A stretch of 64,000 nt of DNA, from contig NZ_CP155567.1 in assembly GCF_039696035.1 (NCBI RefSeq), forward strand, positions 2,909,001 to 2,973,000. The letters are read 5' to 3'. The translations under genes and the position numbers were made by a program. Below are positions 36,420-45,419 of the stretch, in pieces. This DNA comes from Microbulbifer sp. SAOS-129_SWC. Its GTDB lineage: Bacteria > Pseudomonadota > Gammaproteobacteria > Pseudomonadales > Cellvibrionaceae. Each line of letters begins with the position of its first letter. Position 1 is the stretch's first letter. The notes under the pieces are model-generated. The model made no database searches. It had not been told where the DNA came from and was given only the letters and a program-made list of their open reading frames with translations.

Positions 36420-37153
36420 TGTTTCACTTCCTCTTCGATTAGCGTGCCCTCTTCGCCGCCCACTACGATATTGAGCAGCGCGCCGGTCTTGTCCATGCGG
36501 AATACGCGCACGGGCATATTGTGCTCGCGGCACAGGCAGATTGCAGTTAAATCCATTACGCCGAGTTTCTTGTCGAGCACCTCGTCGTAGGTCAGGGTGT
36601 CGTAGCGGGTTGCGCTCGGCTCCAGCACCGGGTCGGCAGAGTAGACGCCGTCCACCTTGGTCGCCTTCAGTACCAGCTCCGCTTCGATTTCGATCCCGCG
36701 CAGGCACGCGGCGGAGTCGGTGGTAAAGAAGGGGTTGCCGGTACCGGCGGCAAAAATCAGTACTTCCCCGCGCTCCAGGTGACGAATCGCCGCGCGGCGG
36801 TCGTAGTGGTCGATGATACCGCTCATCTGGATGGCGGACATCACGCGCGAGGAGATGTTCGAGCGCTCCAGTGCGTCGCGCAGTGCCAGCGCGTTCATCA
36901 CTGTCGCCAGCATGCCCATGTGGTCACCGGTCACGCGATCCAGACCCGCCGCGTGCAGCGCCGCACCGCGAAACAGGTTGCCACCGCCGACCACCAGGCC
37001 AACTTGCACACCGATACCCACCAGCTGCCCGATCTCCAATGCCATCTTGTCCAGCACCTTGGGGCTGATCCCAAAGCCCTGATCCCCCATCAGCTCCTCA
37101 CCACTGAGCTTCAACAGGATTCGCTTGTACTTGCGGTCTTTAACTCCAGGCAT
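36416..37153 (-). CDS. pyrH: Uridylate kinase
   Basis: 245 aa from the ATG at 37153. It phosphorylates UMP to UDP, is activated by GTP and inhibited by UTP. The amino-acid-kinase motifs [33 protein letters not shown] and [16 protein letters not shown] are complete. It sits between tsf and frr, in the usual rpsB-tsf-pyrH-frr order, and overlaps frr. Confidence 0.98.
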   Translation of the reverse strand: MPGVKDRKYKRILLKLSGEELMGDQGFGISPKVLDKMALEIGQLVGIGVQVGLVVGGGNLFRGAALHAAGLDRVTGDHMGMLATVMNALALRDALERSNISSRVMSAIQMSGIIDHYDRRAAIRHLERGEVLIFAAGTGNPFFTTDSAACLRGIEIEAELVLKATKVDGVYSADPVLEPSATRYDTLTYDEVLDKKLGVMDLTAICLCREHNMPVRVFRMDKTGALLNIVVGGEEGTLIEEEVKQ

Positions 37154-37306
37154 CCTCGGGTCCTCTCTTACGCAGGCAGGCATTGCCGCCGAACATTACA
37201 ACAATTTCGGTCAATTACACAGAGGGGTGCCCCGACACAGCTCATTTTTTGAGCCAGCCGAAGGCACCCCACTGCGGTCGGCCGCCCGCAGGCGGCCGCA
37301 AGGCGA

Positions 37307-38170
37307 TCAGGAAGAGGATTTAACTTGCGCGGCAACTTCCGCTGCGAAATCCACCTCTTCTTTCTCAATGCCTTCACCCACTTCAAAGCGGACAAAGCCA
37401 GCGACGTCAGCACCGGCATCCTTCACCAGCTTGCCTACGCTCAGGTCCGGGTTCTTGACGAAGGGCTGTTCCACCAGGCTGTTTTCCTTCAGGAACTTCT
37501 TGATACGGCCGCCCATCATCTTCTCGACGATCTCGGCGGGCTTGCCTTCCATATCCGGCTGCGCCTTGATGATGTCCTTTTCTTTTTCCAGCTGCTCGGC
37601 CGGCATGTCTTCCGGCTTGTTCACCTGCGGGTTGACCGCGGCCACGTGCATGGCGACTTCTTTAGCCAGCTCCTGATCGGCACCGCTCAGAGCGACCAGA
37701 GAGGCGATACGGTTGTTGGAGTGCACGTAGGCACCAACGACCGGCGCTTCTACCAGCTGGATGCGGCGCACACCGATGTTCTCGCCGATCTTCTGGACCA
37801 GCGCTTCGCGAGTCTGTTCCAGCTCACCTTCCATCAGCGCGGCAACGTCCTGCTGACGATCGGCAAAGGCCTTGTCGACCACCTTGCCAACAAACGCCAG
37901 GAAGTTGTCGTCACGGGCAACGAAGTCGGTTTCGGAGTTGATTTCAACCAGCACGCCGTAGCTGCCGTCTTCGGCAACCTTGGCTGCAACAACGCCGTCA
38001 GCGGCGGTGCGGCCGGCTTTCTTGGCCGCTTTCAGGCCGGAGGCTTTGCGCAGATCTTCGATCGCTTTCTCGATGTCGCCGTCGGCCTCGGTCAGTGCTT
38101 TTTTGCACTCCATCATCGGCAGGCCGGTGCGCTCGCGCAGTTCTTTTACCATAGACGCGGTAATCGCCAT
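37307..38170 (-). CDS. tsf: Translation elongation factor Ts
   Basis: 287 aa. The nucleotide exchange factor for EF-Tu. The N-terminal UBA-like domain ([20 protein letters not shown]) and the exchange motif [13 protein letters not shown] are intact, and the C-terminal coiled-coil module follows. It lies 121 bp after rpsB, and that gap contains an attenuator-type terminator that would lower tsf expression relative to rpsB. Confidence 0.98.
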   Translation of the reverse strand: MAITASMVKELRERTGLPMMECKKALTEADGDIEKAIEDLRKASGLKAAKKAGRTAADGVVAAKVAEDGSYGVLVEINSETDFVARDDNFLAFVGKVVDKAFADRQQDVAALMEGELEQTREALVQKIGENIGVRRIQLVEAPVVGAYVHSNNRIASLVALSGADQELAKEVAMHVAAVNPQVNKPEDMPAEQLEKEKDIIKAQPDMEGKPAEIVEKMMGGRIKKFLKENSLVEQPFVKNPDLSVGKLVKDAGADVAGFVRFEVGEGIEKEEVDFAAEVAAQVKSSS

Positions 38171-38204
38171 GATTCAATCCTCGGGGTTCTGTAACTTGGA
38201 AATT

Positions 38205-38237
38205 AGAAAAAAGGGGCCGATTTCAGGGCCCCTTTTC
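38205..38237 (-). terminator. rpsB-tsf intergenic terminator/attenuator
   Basis: On the minus strand AAAAGGGGCC-CTGAAATC-GGCCCCTTTTTT, a GC stem with a clear T-run, between rpsB and tsf. Partial read-through here is a known way to set the S2 to EF-Ts ratio. Confidence 0.9.
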
Positions 38238-38291
38238 GAGTTCGCAGTGTAACCACTCAGTGTTACACCACTGCGCCCTGCACTGCTCTAA

Positions 38292-39041
38292 TTAAGAGTC
38301 GGCAGCGGCTTCGTCGTCATTCGCTTCGACGTATTCGCTCTTCGGCGCGCCGGCACCCGCGTCAGCGGCACCCGCCAGAACGGCGTCCGCAACAGCAGTG
38401 GTGTACAGCTTGATCGCGCGAATGGCGTCGTCGTTGCCCGGAATAACGTAGTCCACACCTTCCGGATCGCTGTTGGTATCGACAACACCGATTACCGGGA
38501 TGCCCAGTTTGTTGGCTTCCTGGATAGCGATGCGCTCGTGCTCGACGTCGATCACGAACAGTGCGTCCGGCAGACCACCCATATCCTTGATACCACCGAT
38601 GGAGCGTTCCAGCTTGTCCATGGTGCGGGTGCGCATCAGCGCTTCTTTCTTGGTCAGCTTCTCGAAGGTGCCGTCCTGCGACTGGGCTTCCAGATCGCGG
38701 TAGCGCTTGATGGAAGCGCGGATGGTCTTGTAGTTGGTGAGCATGCCACCCAGCCAGCGGTTGCTGACGTAGGGCTGGCCTGCGCGCTCAGCTTGCTCCT
38801 TGATGGACTTCTGCGCGGCGCGCTTGGTGCCGACAAACAGAATCTTCTTCTTCTGTGCGGCCATACCCTTGATCACCTGCAGGGCGTCGTTGAACGCCGG
38901 CACAGTGTGCTCCAGGTTTACAATGTGAATCTTGTTGCGGGCGCCAAAGATGTATTGACCCATCTTCGGGTTCCAGTAGCGGGTCTGGTGGCCAAAGTGG
39001 ACACCAGCCTGCAGCATATCGCGCATGCTGACTTGCGGCAT
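38292..39041 (-). CDS. rpsB: 30S ribosomal protein S2
   Basis: 249 aa. Motifs [49 protein letters not shown] and the C-terminal [16 protein letters not shown] are canonical. The C-terminal tail is acidic and Ala-rich ([17 protein letters not shown]). It is first in the rpsB-tsf block and is transcribed divergently from map across a 344 bp gap holding both promoters and a structured leader. Confidence 0.98.
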   Translation of the reverse strand: MPQVSMRDMLQAGVHFGHQTRYWNPKMGQYIFGARNKIHIVNLEHTVPAFNDALQVIKGMAAQKKKILFVGTKRAAQKSIKEQAERAGQPYVSNRWLGGMLTNYKTIRASIKRYRDLEAQSQDGTFEKLTKKEALMRTRTMDKLERSIGGIKDMGGLPDALFVIDVEHERIAIQEANKLGIPVIGVVDTNSDPEGVDYVIPGNDDAIRAIKLYTTAVADAVLAGAADAGAGAPKSEYVEANDDEAAADS

Positions 39042-39187
39042 AATCTAAACCTCAATTGGTACGGGTTAGTCCTCCACACATCCCATGCGTCAACCCCTCC
39101 CGCTGCTGCGGGGCGGAGCACCCAGACACATGTGCCGATGCGTGTGCGGCTTTAAGTTCACTCCGGGAGCACCCCGAAGCGGCGCGC
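39042..39187 (-). promoter_or_regulatory. Probable ribosomal S2 leader
   Basis: About 145 nt of untranslated leader lies between the rpsB -10 region and its ATG. Read on minus it contains two GGGTGCTCC-like segments and a GCGGGAGGGG run capable of pairing. In gammaproteobacteria the rpsB leader is a conserved structured RNA bound by S2 for feedback. I could not run a covariance model, so the assignment rests on position and general character. Confidence 0.5.
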
Positions 39188-39216
39188 TTTATACCACACT
39201 GTACAGCGGGAGGCCA
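39188..39216 (-). promoter_or_regulatory. rpsB promoter
   Basis: On the minus strand TATAAA (39193-39188) is 17 bp from TGGCCT (39216-39211). It is followed directly by GCGCGCCGC, a GC-rich discriminator typical of promoters under stringent control. Confidence 0.65.
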
Positions 39217-39289
39217 GCCATTCCTGCCCGGCCGTGGCGAACTGCCGGCCATAATCGCTCAGCCCGCCCACCGCGCGCGGCGCCGGCCG

Positions 39290-39318
39290 CTGACCGACGG
39301 CGCCCAATCCGCTACAAT
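39290..39318 (+). promoter_or_regulatory. map promoter
   Basis: CTGACC (39290-39295) and TACAAT (39313-39318) are separated by exactly 17 bp, followed by a GC-rich AGCGCGCC. It lies 68 bp before the map start and back to back with the rpsB promoter. Confidence 0.7.
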
Positions 39319-39385
39319 AGCGCGCCTCGCGGGCCCGCCCCGCCGCTACAGATCCATTATCAGGGCAACCAAATCAGGGATACGC

Positions 39386-40156
39386 ATGACTTCAGCCATC
39401 AAGACACCGGAACAGATCGCCAAAATGCGCACCGCCGGCCGCCTGGCCGCGGAGGTACTGGAAATGATAGGCGAATATGTGGTTCCCGGCGTCTCCACCG
39501 AGGAACTGGACCGACGCTGCCACGACCATATAGTCAACGTGCAGCAGGCCATTCCCGCCTGCCTCGGCTACCGCGGCTTCCCCAAGTCTATCTGCACTTC
39601 CGTTAATGAAGTGGTGTGCCACGGTATCCCGTCCGAGAACAAGATCCTGAAGAAAGGCGACATCATCAATATCGACGTCACCGTGATCAAGGACGGCTGG
39701 TTTGGCGACACCAGCAAGATGTACTTCGTCGGCAAGCCCGCCGCTCACGCCGAGCGCCTGGTGCGGATCACCCAGGAATGCCTGTACAAAGGTATCGAGA
39801 TCGTACGCCCGGGCACCACGCTCGGCGATATCGGCCATGTGATCCAGGAACACGCGGAAAAGAACTACTACTCGGTCGTGCGCGACTTCTGCGGCCACGG
39901 TATCGGCGACGTCTTCCACGAAGAGCCGCAGATCCTGCACTACGGCAAGCCGGGCACCGGCATGGCGCTGGAGGAAGGCATGACCTTCACCATTGAGCCA
40001 ATGATCAACGCCGGCAAGGCCGCTACCCGCGTCCTCGGCGACGGCTGGACCGCAGTCACCAGGGACCGCCGCCTGTCCGCGCAGTGGGAGCACACCATGG
40101 TGGTGACCAAAGATGGCGTGGAAGTACTGACGGCGCGCGGTGAAGAGAGTTTTTAA
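39386..40156 (+). CDS. map: Methionine aminopeptidase, type I
   Basis: 256 aa from the ATG at 39386, with AGGGA five bases upstream; the longer frame from 39056 is unsupported. It removes the initiator Met from new proteins. Metal ligands are in INIDVTVIKDGWFGDTSKM (two Asp), GHGIGDVFHEEP (His) and FTIEPMIN and SAQWEHTMVV (two Glu). It is divergent from rpsB and followed by a REP pair, a covarying-stem repeat and glnD. Confidence 0.98.
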   Translation: MTSAIKTPEQIAKMRTAGRLAAEVLEMIGEYVVPGVSTEELDRRCHDHIVNVQQAIPACLGYRGFPKSICTSVNEVVCHGIPSENKILKKGDIINIDVTVIKDGWFGDTSKMYFVGKPAAHAERLVRITQECLYKGIEIVRPGTTLGDIGHVIQEHAEKNYYSVVRDFCGHGIGDVFHEEPQILHYGKPGTGMALEEGMTFTIEPMINAGKAATRVLGDGWTAVTRDRRLSAQWEHTMVVTKDGVEVLTARGEESF

Positions 40157-40171
40157 CACTCGGTTCTCGCT

Positions 40172-40219
40172 GGTGCGCTGTGCACACCAACCGGCCAATG
40201 GTGCGCGCGACGCACCCTA
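40172..40219 (+). repeat. GGTGCGC REP-like pair downstream of map
   Basis: Two units: GGTGCGC-TGT-GCACACC (40172-40188) and GGTGCGC-GCGA-CGCACC followed by CTAA (40200-40219). They match the palindromes at 2485-2542 in the prfB-lysS gap, so this is a dispersed family. Confidence 0.6.
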
Positions 40220-40257
40220 ACGAATGGAAGTGGAAGATTACGCACACGTGACGCGAA

Positions 40258-40368
40258 GGCTCTGATGCCGGTGGCTTTTTGCGGGACATTATGAGGCATG
40301 GATGCCGATTAGAGCGTACAAGGACGTATTCACCGCGTGTCCCGCAAAAAGCCACCGGCAGCGGAGCC
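40258..40368 (+). repeat. Covarying-stem repeat, copy C (between map and glnD)
   Basis: 111 bp. This copy has the longest stem: 22 bp perfect (40267-40288 with 40338-40359), or 31 bp with two mismatches counting the outer part. The interior has GGC-ATGGAT-GCC (loop 40298-40303) and GTAC-AAGGAC-GTAT (loop 40320-40325, one wobble pair). The variable block is TGGCTT, unlike any other copy, and the opposite arm matches it. It ends 47 bp before the glnD start, in sense orientation. Confidence 0.88.
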
Positions 40369-40415
40369 GCCCCGAGCTCCAAGCAGGCACTATTGCCCCT
40401 CAGAACGGAAACAAG

Positions 40416-43133
40416 ATGCAGCCGGCCAACACCCCCTACTTCGAACGCCCCCTGTTCTTCTTCGATCAGGCCCGCTTCCGCCGCGCCTTAGCCGCCGGCG
40501 CCAAGCCGGCGCTGGAGATCTTCAAGGACGCCATTGGCGGCGCCGACCGCCAGATGGCCGAGCGTTTCCGCGAAGGCGAGGACGTGCGCACGCTGGTGCA
40601 CGAGCGCGCGCTGTTTGTCGACTGCATCCTCCACTACGCCTGGTTTCAGTACGACTGGCCGGACAATGTGACCCTGCTGGCCGTGGGTGGCTACGGGCGC
40701 GGCGAGCTGCACCCGCACTCGGATATCGACCTGCTGATCCTGACCGACGGCGACGCCGACAGCGCCATCGACAATATCGAACGCCTGGTCGCCTTCCTGT
40801 GGGACCTGGGCCTGGATATCGGCCACTCGGTGCGCTCCATCGACCAGTGCCTGGAGATGGCGGCCGAAGACATCACCGTCGCCACCAACCTGATGGAATG
40901 CCGCACCGTGGTCGGCAGCGACACCCTGCGCACAGAACTCGGCGAGCGCATGAGCCCGGAGAATATCTGGCCGGCGGAAAAGTTCTTCAGCGCCAAATAC
41001 ACCGAACAGCGCGAGCGCCACAGCAAGCAGCAGGCCGCGGAATACAACCTCGAGCCCAATATCAAGAACGCCCCCGGCGGCCTGCGCGATATCCAGACCA
41101 TCGGCTGGGTGGCCAAGCGCTATTTTCGCGTGCGCACCCTCAAGCAGTTGCAGGGCAAGGGATTTTTCACCGAAGAGGAATTTGCCATCCTGCAGTCCGG
41201 CGAGGACTTCCTGTGGCGGGTACGCTACGGCCTGCACCTGCTGGCCGGGCGCGCCGAGGAACGGCTGCTGTTCGACTACCAGCGCGAACTGGCCAAGCAG
41301 TTCGGCTACATCGACAGCGGCACCCAGCTCGCCGTCGAGCAGTTCATGCACAACTACTACCGCATCGTCATGGCGCTGCGCGAACTGAACGACGTGCTGC
41401 TGCAGTTCCTCGACGAAGCCATACTGCAGCGCGGCGAGCGCCAGACGGTCACCCCGATCAACGAGCGCTTCCAGCTGCGCGACGACACCATCGAAGTCAC
41501 CCAGACCAGGGTCTTTGTCGAACAACCCTCGGCACTGCTGGAAATCTTCGTCCTGATGGCGGAGAACCCCAAAATCGAGGGCGTGCGCGCCTCCACCATC
41601 CGCCTGATCCGCGAGCAGCGCCACCTGATCGACGACAACTTCCGATCCGACCCGCGCAACGCCGAGCTGTTCATGCAGCTGCTGCGCTCGCCGCGCGGCC
41701 TGTCCTCGCAGCTGTCGCGCATGACCCGCTACGGTATCCTCGGCCGCTACCTGCCGGAGTTCGGTCGCGTCACCGGACAGATGCAGCACGACCTGTTCCA
41801 TATCTATACCGTGGATGCGCACACCCTGCAGGTGGTGCGCAACATGCGCAGCTTCCGCAGTCCCGAAGCCTGGCAGATACACCCGCTGGCCGCGGAAATT
41901 CTCTCGCGCCTGCGCAAGCCGGAGCTGCTGTATATCGCCGGTCTGTATCACGATATCGCCAAGGGCCGCGGCGGCGACCACTCCAAACTGGGCATCGTCG
42001 ACGCCGACGCCTTCTGCCGCCGCCACCACCTGCCCTCCCGCGACCGGAGACTCGTGTGCTGGCTGGTGGAAAACCACCTGCTGATGAGCCAGGTATCGCA
42101 GAAACAGGACATCTCCGACCCCGAAGTGGTGCACGAATTCGCCCACACCTGCGGCGACCGCGAACACCTCGATTATCTGTACGCGCTGACCGTGGCCGAC
42201 ATCAACGCCACCAACCCGGAACTGTGGAACAGCTGGCGCGCCAGCCTGATGCGCCAGCTCTACCAGGCTACCCGCCGCGCCCTGCGCCGCGGGCTGGAAA
42301 ACCCCATCGACCGCGAAGAGATCATCGAGGAAACCCGCAGCCAGGCAAGCAACATGCTGCGCGCCATGGGCCTGCCGACGGCATCGGTCGACAACATCTG
42401 GGCGCAGATGGGCGAGGACTACTTCGTGCGCGAGAGTGCCGACAACATCACCTGGCACACCGCCGCCATCCACCAGCTGCACAGCGCCAGTGACGCGGCC
42501 AAACCCACCGACACCCTGGTGCTGACCCGCAACTCCGGCCCCGGCGAACACGACGGCGCCACCGAAGTGTTCGTCTACACCCCGGACCGCGCCAACGTCT
42601 TCGCCGCCGTGGTCACCGGTCTCGACATGCTCAATCTCGACATCCACGACGCGCGCCTGTACAGCTCCGCCTCCGGCTACACCCTCGACACCTTTTACGT
42701 GCTGGACGAATCCGGCCAGCCGCTGCTGGACGAACCGCGCCGCCTGGAGCAGATTCGCAACACGCTGCAGGAAGAGCTGGCTCTGGTGGAGGACTACTCC
42801 AAGGTCATCAAGCGACGCACGCCCAGACGCCTGAAGATGTTTGAACTGGAGACCCGCGCCCACCTGTCCACCGATCCCGGCGACACTTACAGCACGCTGG
42901 AAATCACCAGCGCGGACCGCCCCGGCCTGCTGGCGCGCATCGCACGCATTTTTATCGATCACGACCTGCGCCTGCACAATGCCAAAATCTCGACACTGGG
43001 CGAACGGGTCGAGGATATTTTCCATCTCACCGACGCCGACGGGGAACCCCTGCTGGACGAGGCTGCCAACCGCGAGCTGGAACAGGCCATCTGCGCGGAA
43101 CTGGATGCCCACCAGACCCGCCAGCCGAAATAG
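40416..43133 (+). CDS. glnD: Bifunctional PII uridylyltransferase/uridylyl-removing enzyme
   Basis: 905 aa from the ATG at 40416; the in-frame extension upstream runs through the repeat and is rejected. GlnD senses glutamine and adds or removes UMP on PII (GlnB), and so controls nitrogen assimilation. Domains in order: nucleotidyltransferase with GGYGRGELHPHSDID at 91-105, a helical linker, the HD hydrolase (GLYHDIAKGRGGDHS, with His512-Asp513), and two C-terminal ACT domains (about 710-790 and 820-895) that bind glutamine. It lies between map and dapC, as in Pseudomonas. Confidence 0.97.
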   Translation: MQPANTPYFERPLFFFDQARFRRALAAGAKPALEIFKDAIGGADRQMAERFREGEDVRTLVHERALFVDCILHYAWFQYDWPDNVTLLAVGGYGRGELHPHSDIDLLILTDGDADSAIDNIERLVAFLWDLGLDIGHSVRSIDQCLEMAAEDITVATNLMECRTVVGSDTLRTELGERMSPENIWPAEKFFSAKYTEQRERHSKQQAAEYNLEPNIKNAPGGLRDIQTIGWVAKRYFRVRTLKQLQGKGFFTEEEFAILQSGEDFLWRVRYGLHLLAGRAEERLLFDYQRELAKQFGYIDSGTQLAVEQFMHNYYRIVMALRELNDVLLQFLDEAILQRGERQTVTPINERFQLRDDTIEVTQTRVFVEQPSALLEIFVLMAENPKIEGVRASTIRLIREQRHLIDDNFRSDPRNAELFMQLLRSPRGLSSQLSRMTRYGILGRYLPEFGRVTGQMQHDLFHIYTVDAHTLQVVRNMRSFRSPEAWQIHPLAAEILSRLRKPELLYIAGLYHDIAKGRGGDHSKLGIVDADAFCRRHHLPSRDRRLVCWLVENHLLMSQVSQKQDISDPEVVHEFAHTCGDREHLDYLYALTVADINATNPELWNSWRASLMRQLYQATRRALRRGLENPIDREEIIEETRSQASNMLRAMGLPTASVDNIWAQMGEDYFVRESADNITWHTAAIHQLHSASDAAKPTDTLVLTRNSGPGEHDGATEVFVYTPDRANVFAAVVTGLDMLNLDIHDARLYSSASGYTLDTFYVLDESGQPLLDEPRRLEQIRNTLQEELALVEDYSKVIKRRTPRRLKMFELETRAHLSTDPGDTYSTLEITSADRPGLLARIARIFIDHDLRLHNAKISTLGERVEDIFHLTDADGEPLLDEAANRELEQAICAELDAHQTRQPK

Positions 43134-43174
43134 CCGAATCGCCAGGCTCTGTACCGACACAAGAAAAGCGCACT

Positions 43175-44347
43175 ATGAACCCGAACCTCGCACACTTGCA
43201 GCCCTACCCCTTCGCCAAGCTGGCCAAGTTGAAACAGGGCGTGGAACCGGTGGACAAAACGCATATCGCGCTATCCATCGGCGAACCCAAGCACCAGCCG
43301 CCGGCGTTCGTGCGCGACGAACTGATCGACAACCTCGACAAGCTCGCCGCCTATCCGGTGACCAAAGGCCTGGACACCCTGCGCGAAGCCATTGCCGAAT
43401 GGCTGAGCCAGCGCTTTCAGCTGCACGGTGTCTGTGCCGACACCCAGGTACTGCCGGTCAACGGCACCCGCGAAGCGCTGTTCGCCTTCGCCCAGGCGGT
43501 GGTTTCCCCGGGTAGCCGGGTACTGATGCCCAATCCTTTCTATCAGATCTACGAAGGCGCCGCGCTGCTCGCCGGCAGCAGCCCACACTTTATCAACTGC
43601 AGTGCCGCCACCGGATTCAAGCCGGATTTTGCCAGCGTGCCAGAGCAGGCCTGGCGCGAGTGCAGCCTGCTGTATATCTGCACGCCCGGTAACCCCACCG
43701 GCAGCCTGTTGGAGTTGGACGACCTGAAGCAGCTGATCGAACTGGCAGACCGCTACGATTTCACGATTGCGTCCGACGAATGCTACTCGGAACTCTACTT
43801 CGACGAACAGAATCCGCCGGCCGGCCTGCTGCAGGCCTGCGCCGAACTGGGCCGCCACGACTACCGCCGCTGCGTGGTCTTCCACAGCCTGTCGAAGCGC
43901 TCTAACCTGCCGGGCCTGCGCTCCGGCTTTGTCGCCGGCGACGCGGCCATCCTGGAGCAGTTCCTGCTCTATCGCACTTACCATGGCTGCGCCATGCCGC
44001 TGCCGACCCAGTACGCTTCCGCGGCCGCCTGGCAGGACGAACAGCATGTGCAGCAGAATCGCGCGCTCTATCGCGAAAAATTCGCCGCGGTGCTGGAGAT
44101 TCTCGACGGCTGCCTGGATGTGCAACAACCACAGGCGAGCTTCTATCTGTGGCCGCGGGTCGGTGACGGCGAAACATTCGCCCGTGAACTGTTCCGCCAG
44201 CAACACATTACCGTGCTCCCCGGCGCCTACCTGGCGCGCGCAGCCGACGGCAGCAACCCCGGCCTTGAATACGTGCGCATGGCGCTGGTGGCGACGCTCG
44301 AGGAGTGTGTCGAGGCCGCCAAGCGCATTAAGGAATTCTGCCAATAG
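43175..44347 (+). CDS. dapC: Succinyldiaminopimelate transaminase
   Basis: 390 aa, a class I/II PLP aminotransferase. The PLP lysine is in HSLSKRSNLPGLRSGF, with the aspartate of IASDECYSELYFD and the NPTG loop in CTPGNPTGS. The N-terminus MNPNLAHLQPYPFAKLAKL and the position among dap genes identify DapC, which makes N-succinyl-diaminopimelate on the way to lysine and peptidoglycan. It follows glnD by 41 bp. General aspartate-type aminotransferase activity cannot be excluded from sequence. Confidence 0.92.
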   Translation: MNPNLAHLQPYPFAKLAKLKQGVEPVDKTHIALSIGEPKHQPPAFVRDELIDNLDKLAAYPVTKGLDTLREAIAEWLSQRFQLHGVCADTQVLPVNGTREALFAFAQAVVSPGSRVLMPNPFYQIYEGAALLAGSSPHFINCSAATGFKPDFASVPEQAWRECSLLYICTPGNPTGSLLELDDLKQLIELADRYDFTIASDECYSELYFDEQNPPAGLLQACAELGRHDYRRCVVFHSLSKRSNLPGLRSGFVAGDAAILEQFLLYRTYHGCAMPLPTQYASAAAWQDEQHVQQNRALYREKFAAVLEILDGCLDVQQPQASFYLWPRVGDGETFARELFRQQHITVLPGAYLARAADGSNPGLEYVRMALVATLEECVEAAKRIKEFCQ

Positions 44348-44353
44348 CCCACT

Positions 44354-44378
44354 CGATCGCGGTGCACCGCCGCGATCG
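44354..44378. repeat. CGATCGCG palindrome after dapC
   Basis: CGATCGCG (44354-44361) and CGCGATCG (44371-44378) form a perfect 8 bp inverted repeat in the dapC-nth gap. No T-run follows. It resembles the core of the inverted repeat at 871-931. Confidence 0.5.
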
Positions 44379-44400
44379 AAACCGGATGCATTTACCAGTA

Positions 44401-45069
44401 ATGACAGCCAAGAATTTATTAAAAAAAGAGCGGGTCGATTTCATCCTGCACAAACTCGAGACGCTCTATCCGGAGACCCCGGTACCGCTCGACCACACGG
44501 ATCCCTATACGCTGCTGGTGGCGGTACTGCTCTCGGCGCAGTGCACCGATGAACGCGTCAATCAGGTCACCCCGGCGCTGTGGCAGCTGGCCGACAATGC
44601 AGCCGATATGGCGCGGGTACCGGTGGAAAAGATCCGCGAAGTGATCCGCCCCTGTGGCCTGTCGCCGCAGAAATCCAAGGCCATCAGCAAGCTGTCGCAG
44701 ATACTCGTCAACGAGTACCACGGCAAGGTACCGGAAAATATGGCGGCGCTGGAAACCCTGCCCGGCGTCGGTCACAAGACCGCCAGCGTGGTTATGTCGC
44801 AGGCGTTCGGTCATCCGGCTTTCCCGGTGGACACGCATATCCACCGCCTGGCCCAGCGCTGGGGGCTGACCAGCGGCAAAAATGTGGCACAGACGGAAAA
44901 AGACCTGAAGCGACTGTTCCCGCGCGACAAGTGGAACAAACTGCACCTGCAGATTATCTTTTACGGCCGCGAGTACTGCAGCGCGCGCGGCTGCGACGGC
45001 ACCGTGTGCGAGATCTGCACCACCTGTTACCCCAACCGCAAGAACCCGAAGAAGACAAAAAAAGCATGA
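44401..45069 (+). CDS. nth: Endonuclease III-type DNA glycosylase with atypical cluster loop
   Basis: 222 aa from the ATG at 44401; an in-frame ATG at 44386 is possible and neither has a good ribosome binding site. Endonuclease III removes oxidised pyrimidines and nicks the abasic site. The helix-hairpin-helix LPGVGHKTASVV has the catalytic Lys126, and VDTHIHRLAQRW has Asp144. The iron-sulfur loop is odd: cysteines at 193, 198, 203, 206 and 209, not the usual C-x6-C-x2-C-x5-C. The stop overlaps the next start (ATGA). Confidence 0.9.
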   Translation: MTAKNLLKKERVDFILHKLETLYPETPVPLDHTDPYTLLVAVLLSAQCTDERVNQVTPALWQLADNAADMARVPVEKIREVIRPCGLSPQKSKAISKLSQILVNEYHGKVPENMAALETLPGVGHKTASVVMSQAFGHPAFPVDTHIHRLAQRWGLTSGKNVAQTEKDLKRLFPRDKWNKLHLQIIFYGREYCSARGCDGTVCEICTTCYPNRKNPKKTKKA

Positions 45070-45410
45070 TTACCCTTTACGGCATCAAGAACTGCGACAC
45101 CGTCAAGAAAGCCCGCAAGTGGCTGGAGAAAAACGGTGTGGAATACCGCTTTCACGATTTCCGTGAAGACGGTATCAACCAGGTTCCCCTCGAGGAATGG
45201 CTGGAACAATTTGGCTGGCAGGAGGTGCTGAACCGGCGCTCCACCAGCTGGCGTGCGCTCAGCGATGCGCAGAAAAACGGCATGGATAACACGTCCGCCC
45301 TCTCCCTGGCCCGCGAGACTCCCACGCTGATCAAGCGTCCGGTCACCGTCTCCGGCAGCGAGACCCGTTTTGGCTTCAAGGAAGCCACCTATGAAGAAAT
45401 AACGAAATAA
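45066..45410 (+). CDS. ArsC/Spx-family (YffB-like) protein
   Basis: 114 aa, starting inside the nth stop (ATGA overlap), so the two are translationally coupled. A thioredoxin-like fold with a single N-terminal Cys (LYGIKNCDTVKKARKWLE), as in YffB and Spx-like proteins, followed by FHDFREDGI and the C-terminal LIKRPVTVSG motif typical of ArsC-like reductases. It lies directly before dapD, a conserved neighbourhood in pseudomonads. The physiological substrate is not known; it is probably not a true arsenate reductase. Confidence 0.88.
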   Translation: MITLYGIKNCDTVKKARKWLEKNGVEYRFHDFREDGINQVPLEEWLEQFGWQEVLNRRSTSWRALSDAQKNGMDNTSALSLARETPTLIKRPVTVSGSETRFGFKEATYEEITK

Positions 45411-45419
45411 GGATCGAGC

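Noticed and set aside
40302..40415. N-terminal extension of glnD
   Set aside because: It is translated from the covarying-stem repeat. The ATG at 40416 begins the conserved protein.
45066..45410. True arsenate reductase
   Set aside because: No ars genes are nearby and only one N-terminal Cys is present; the nth-dapD setting fits the YffB/Spx-like subgroup.
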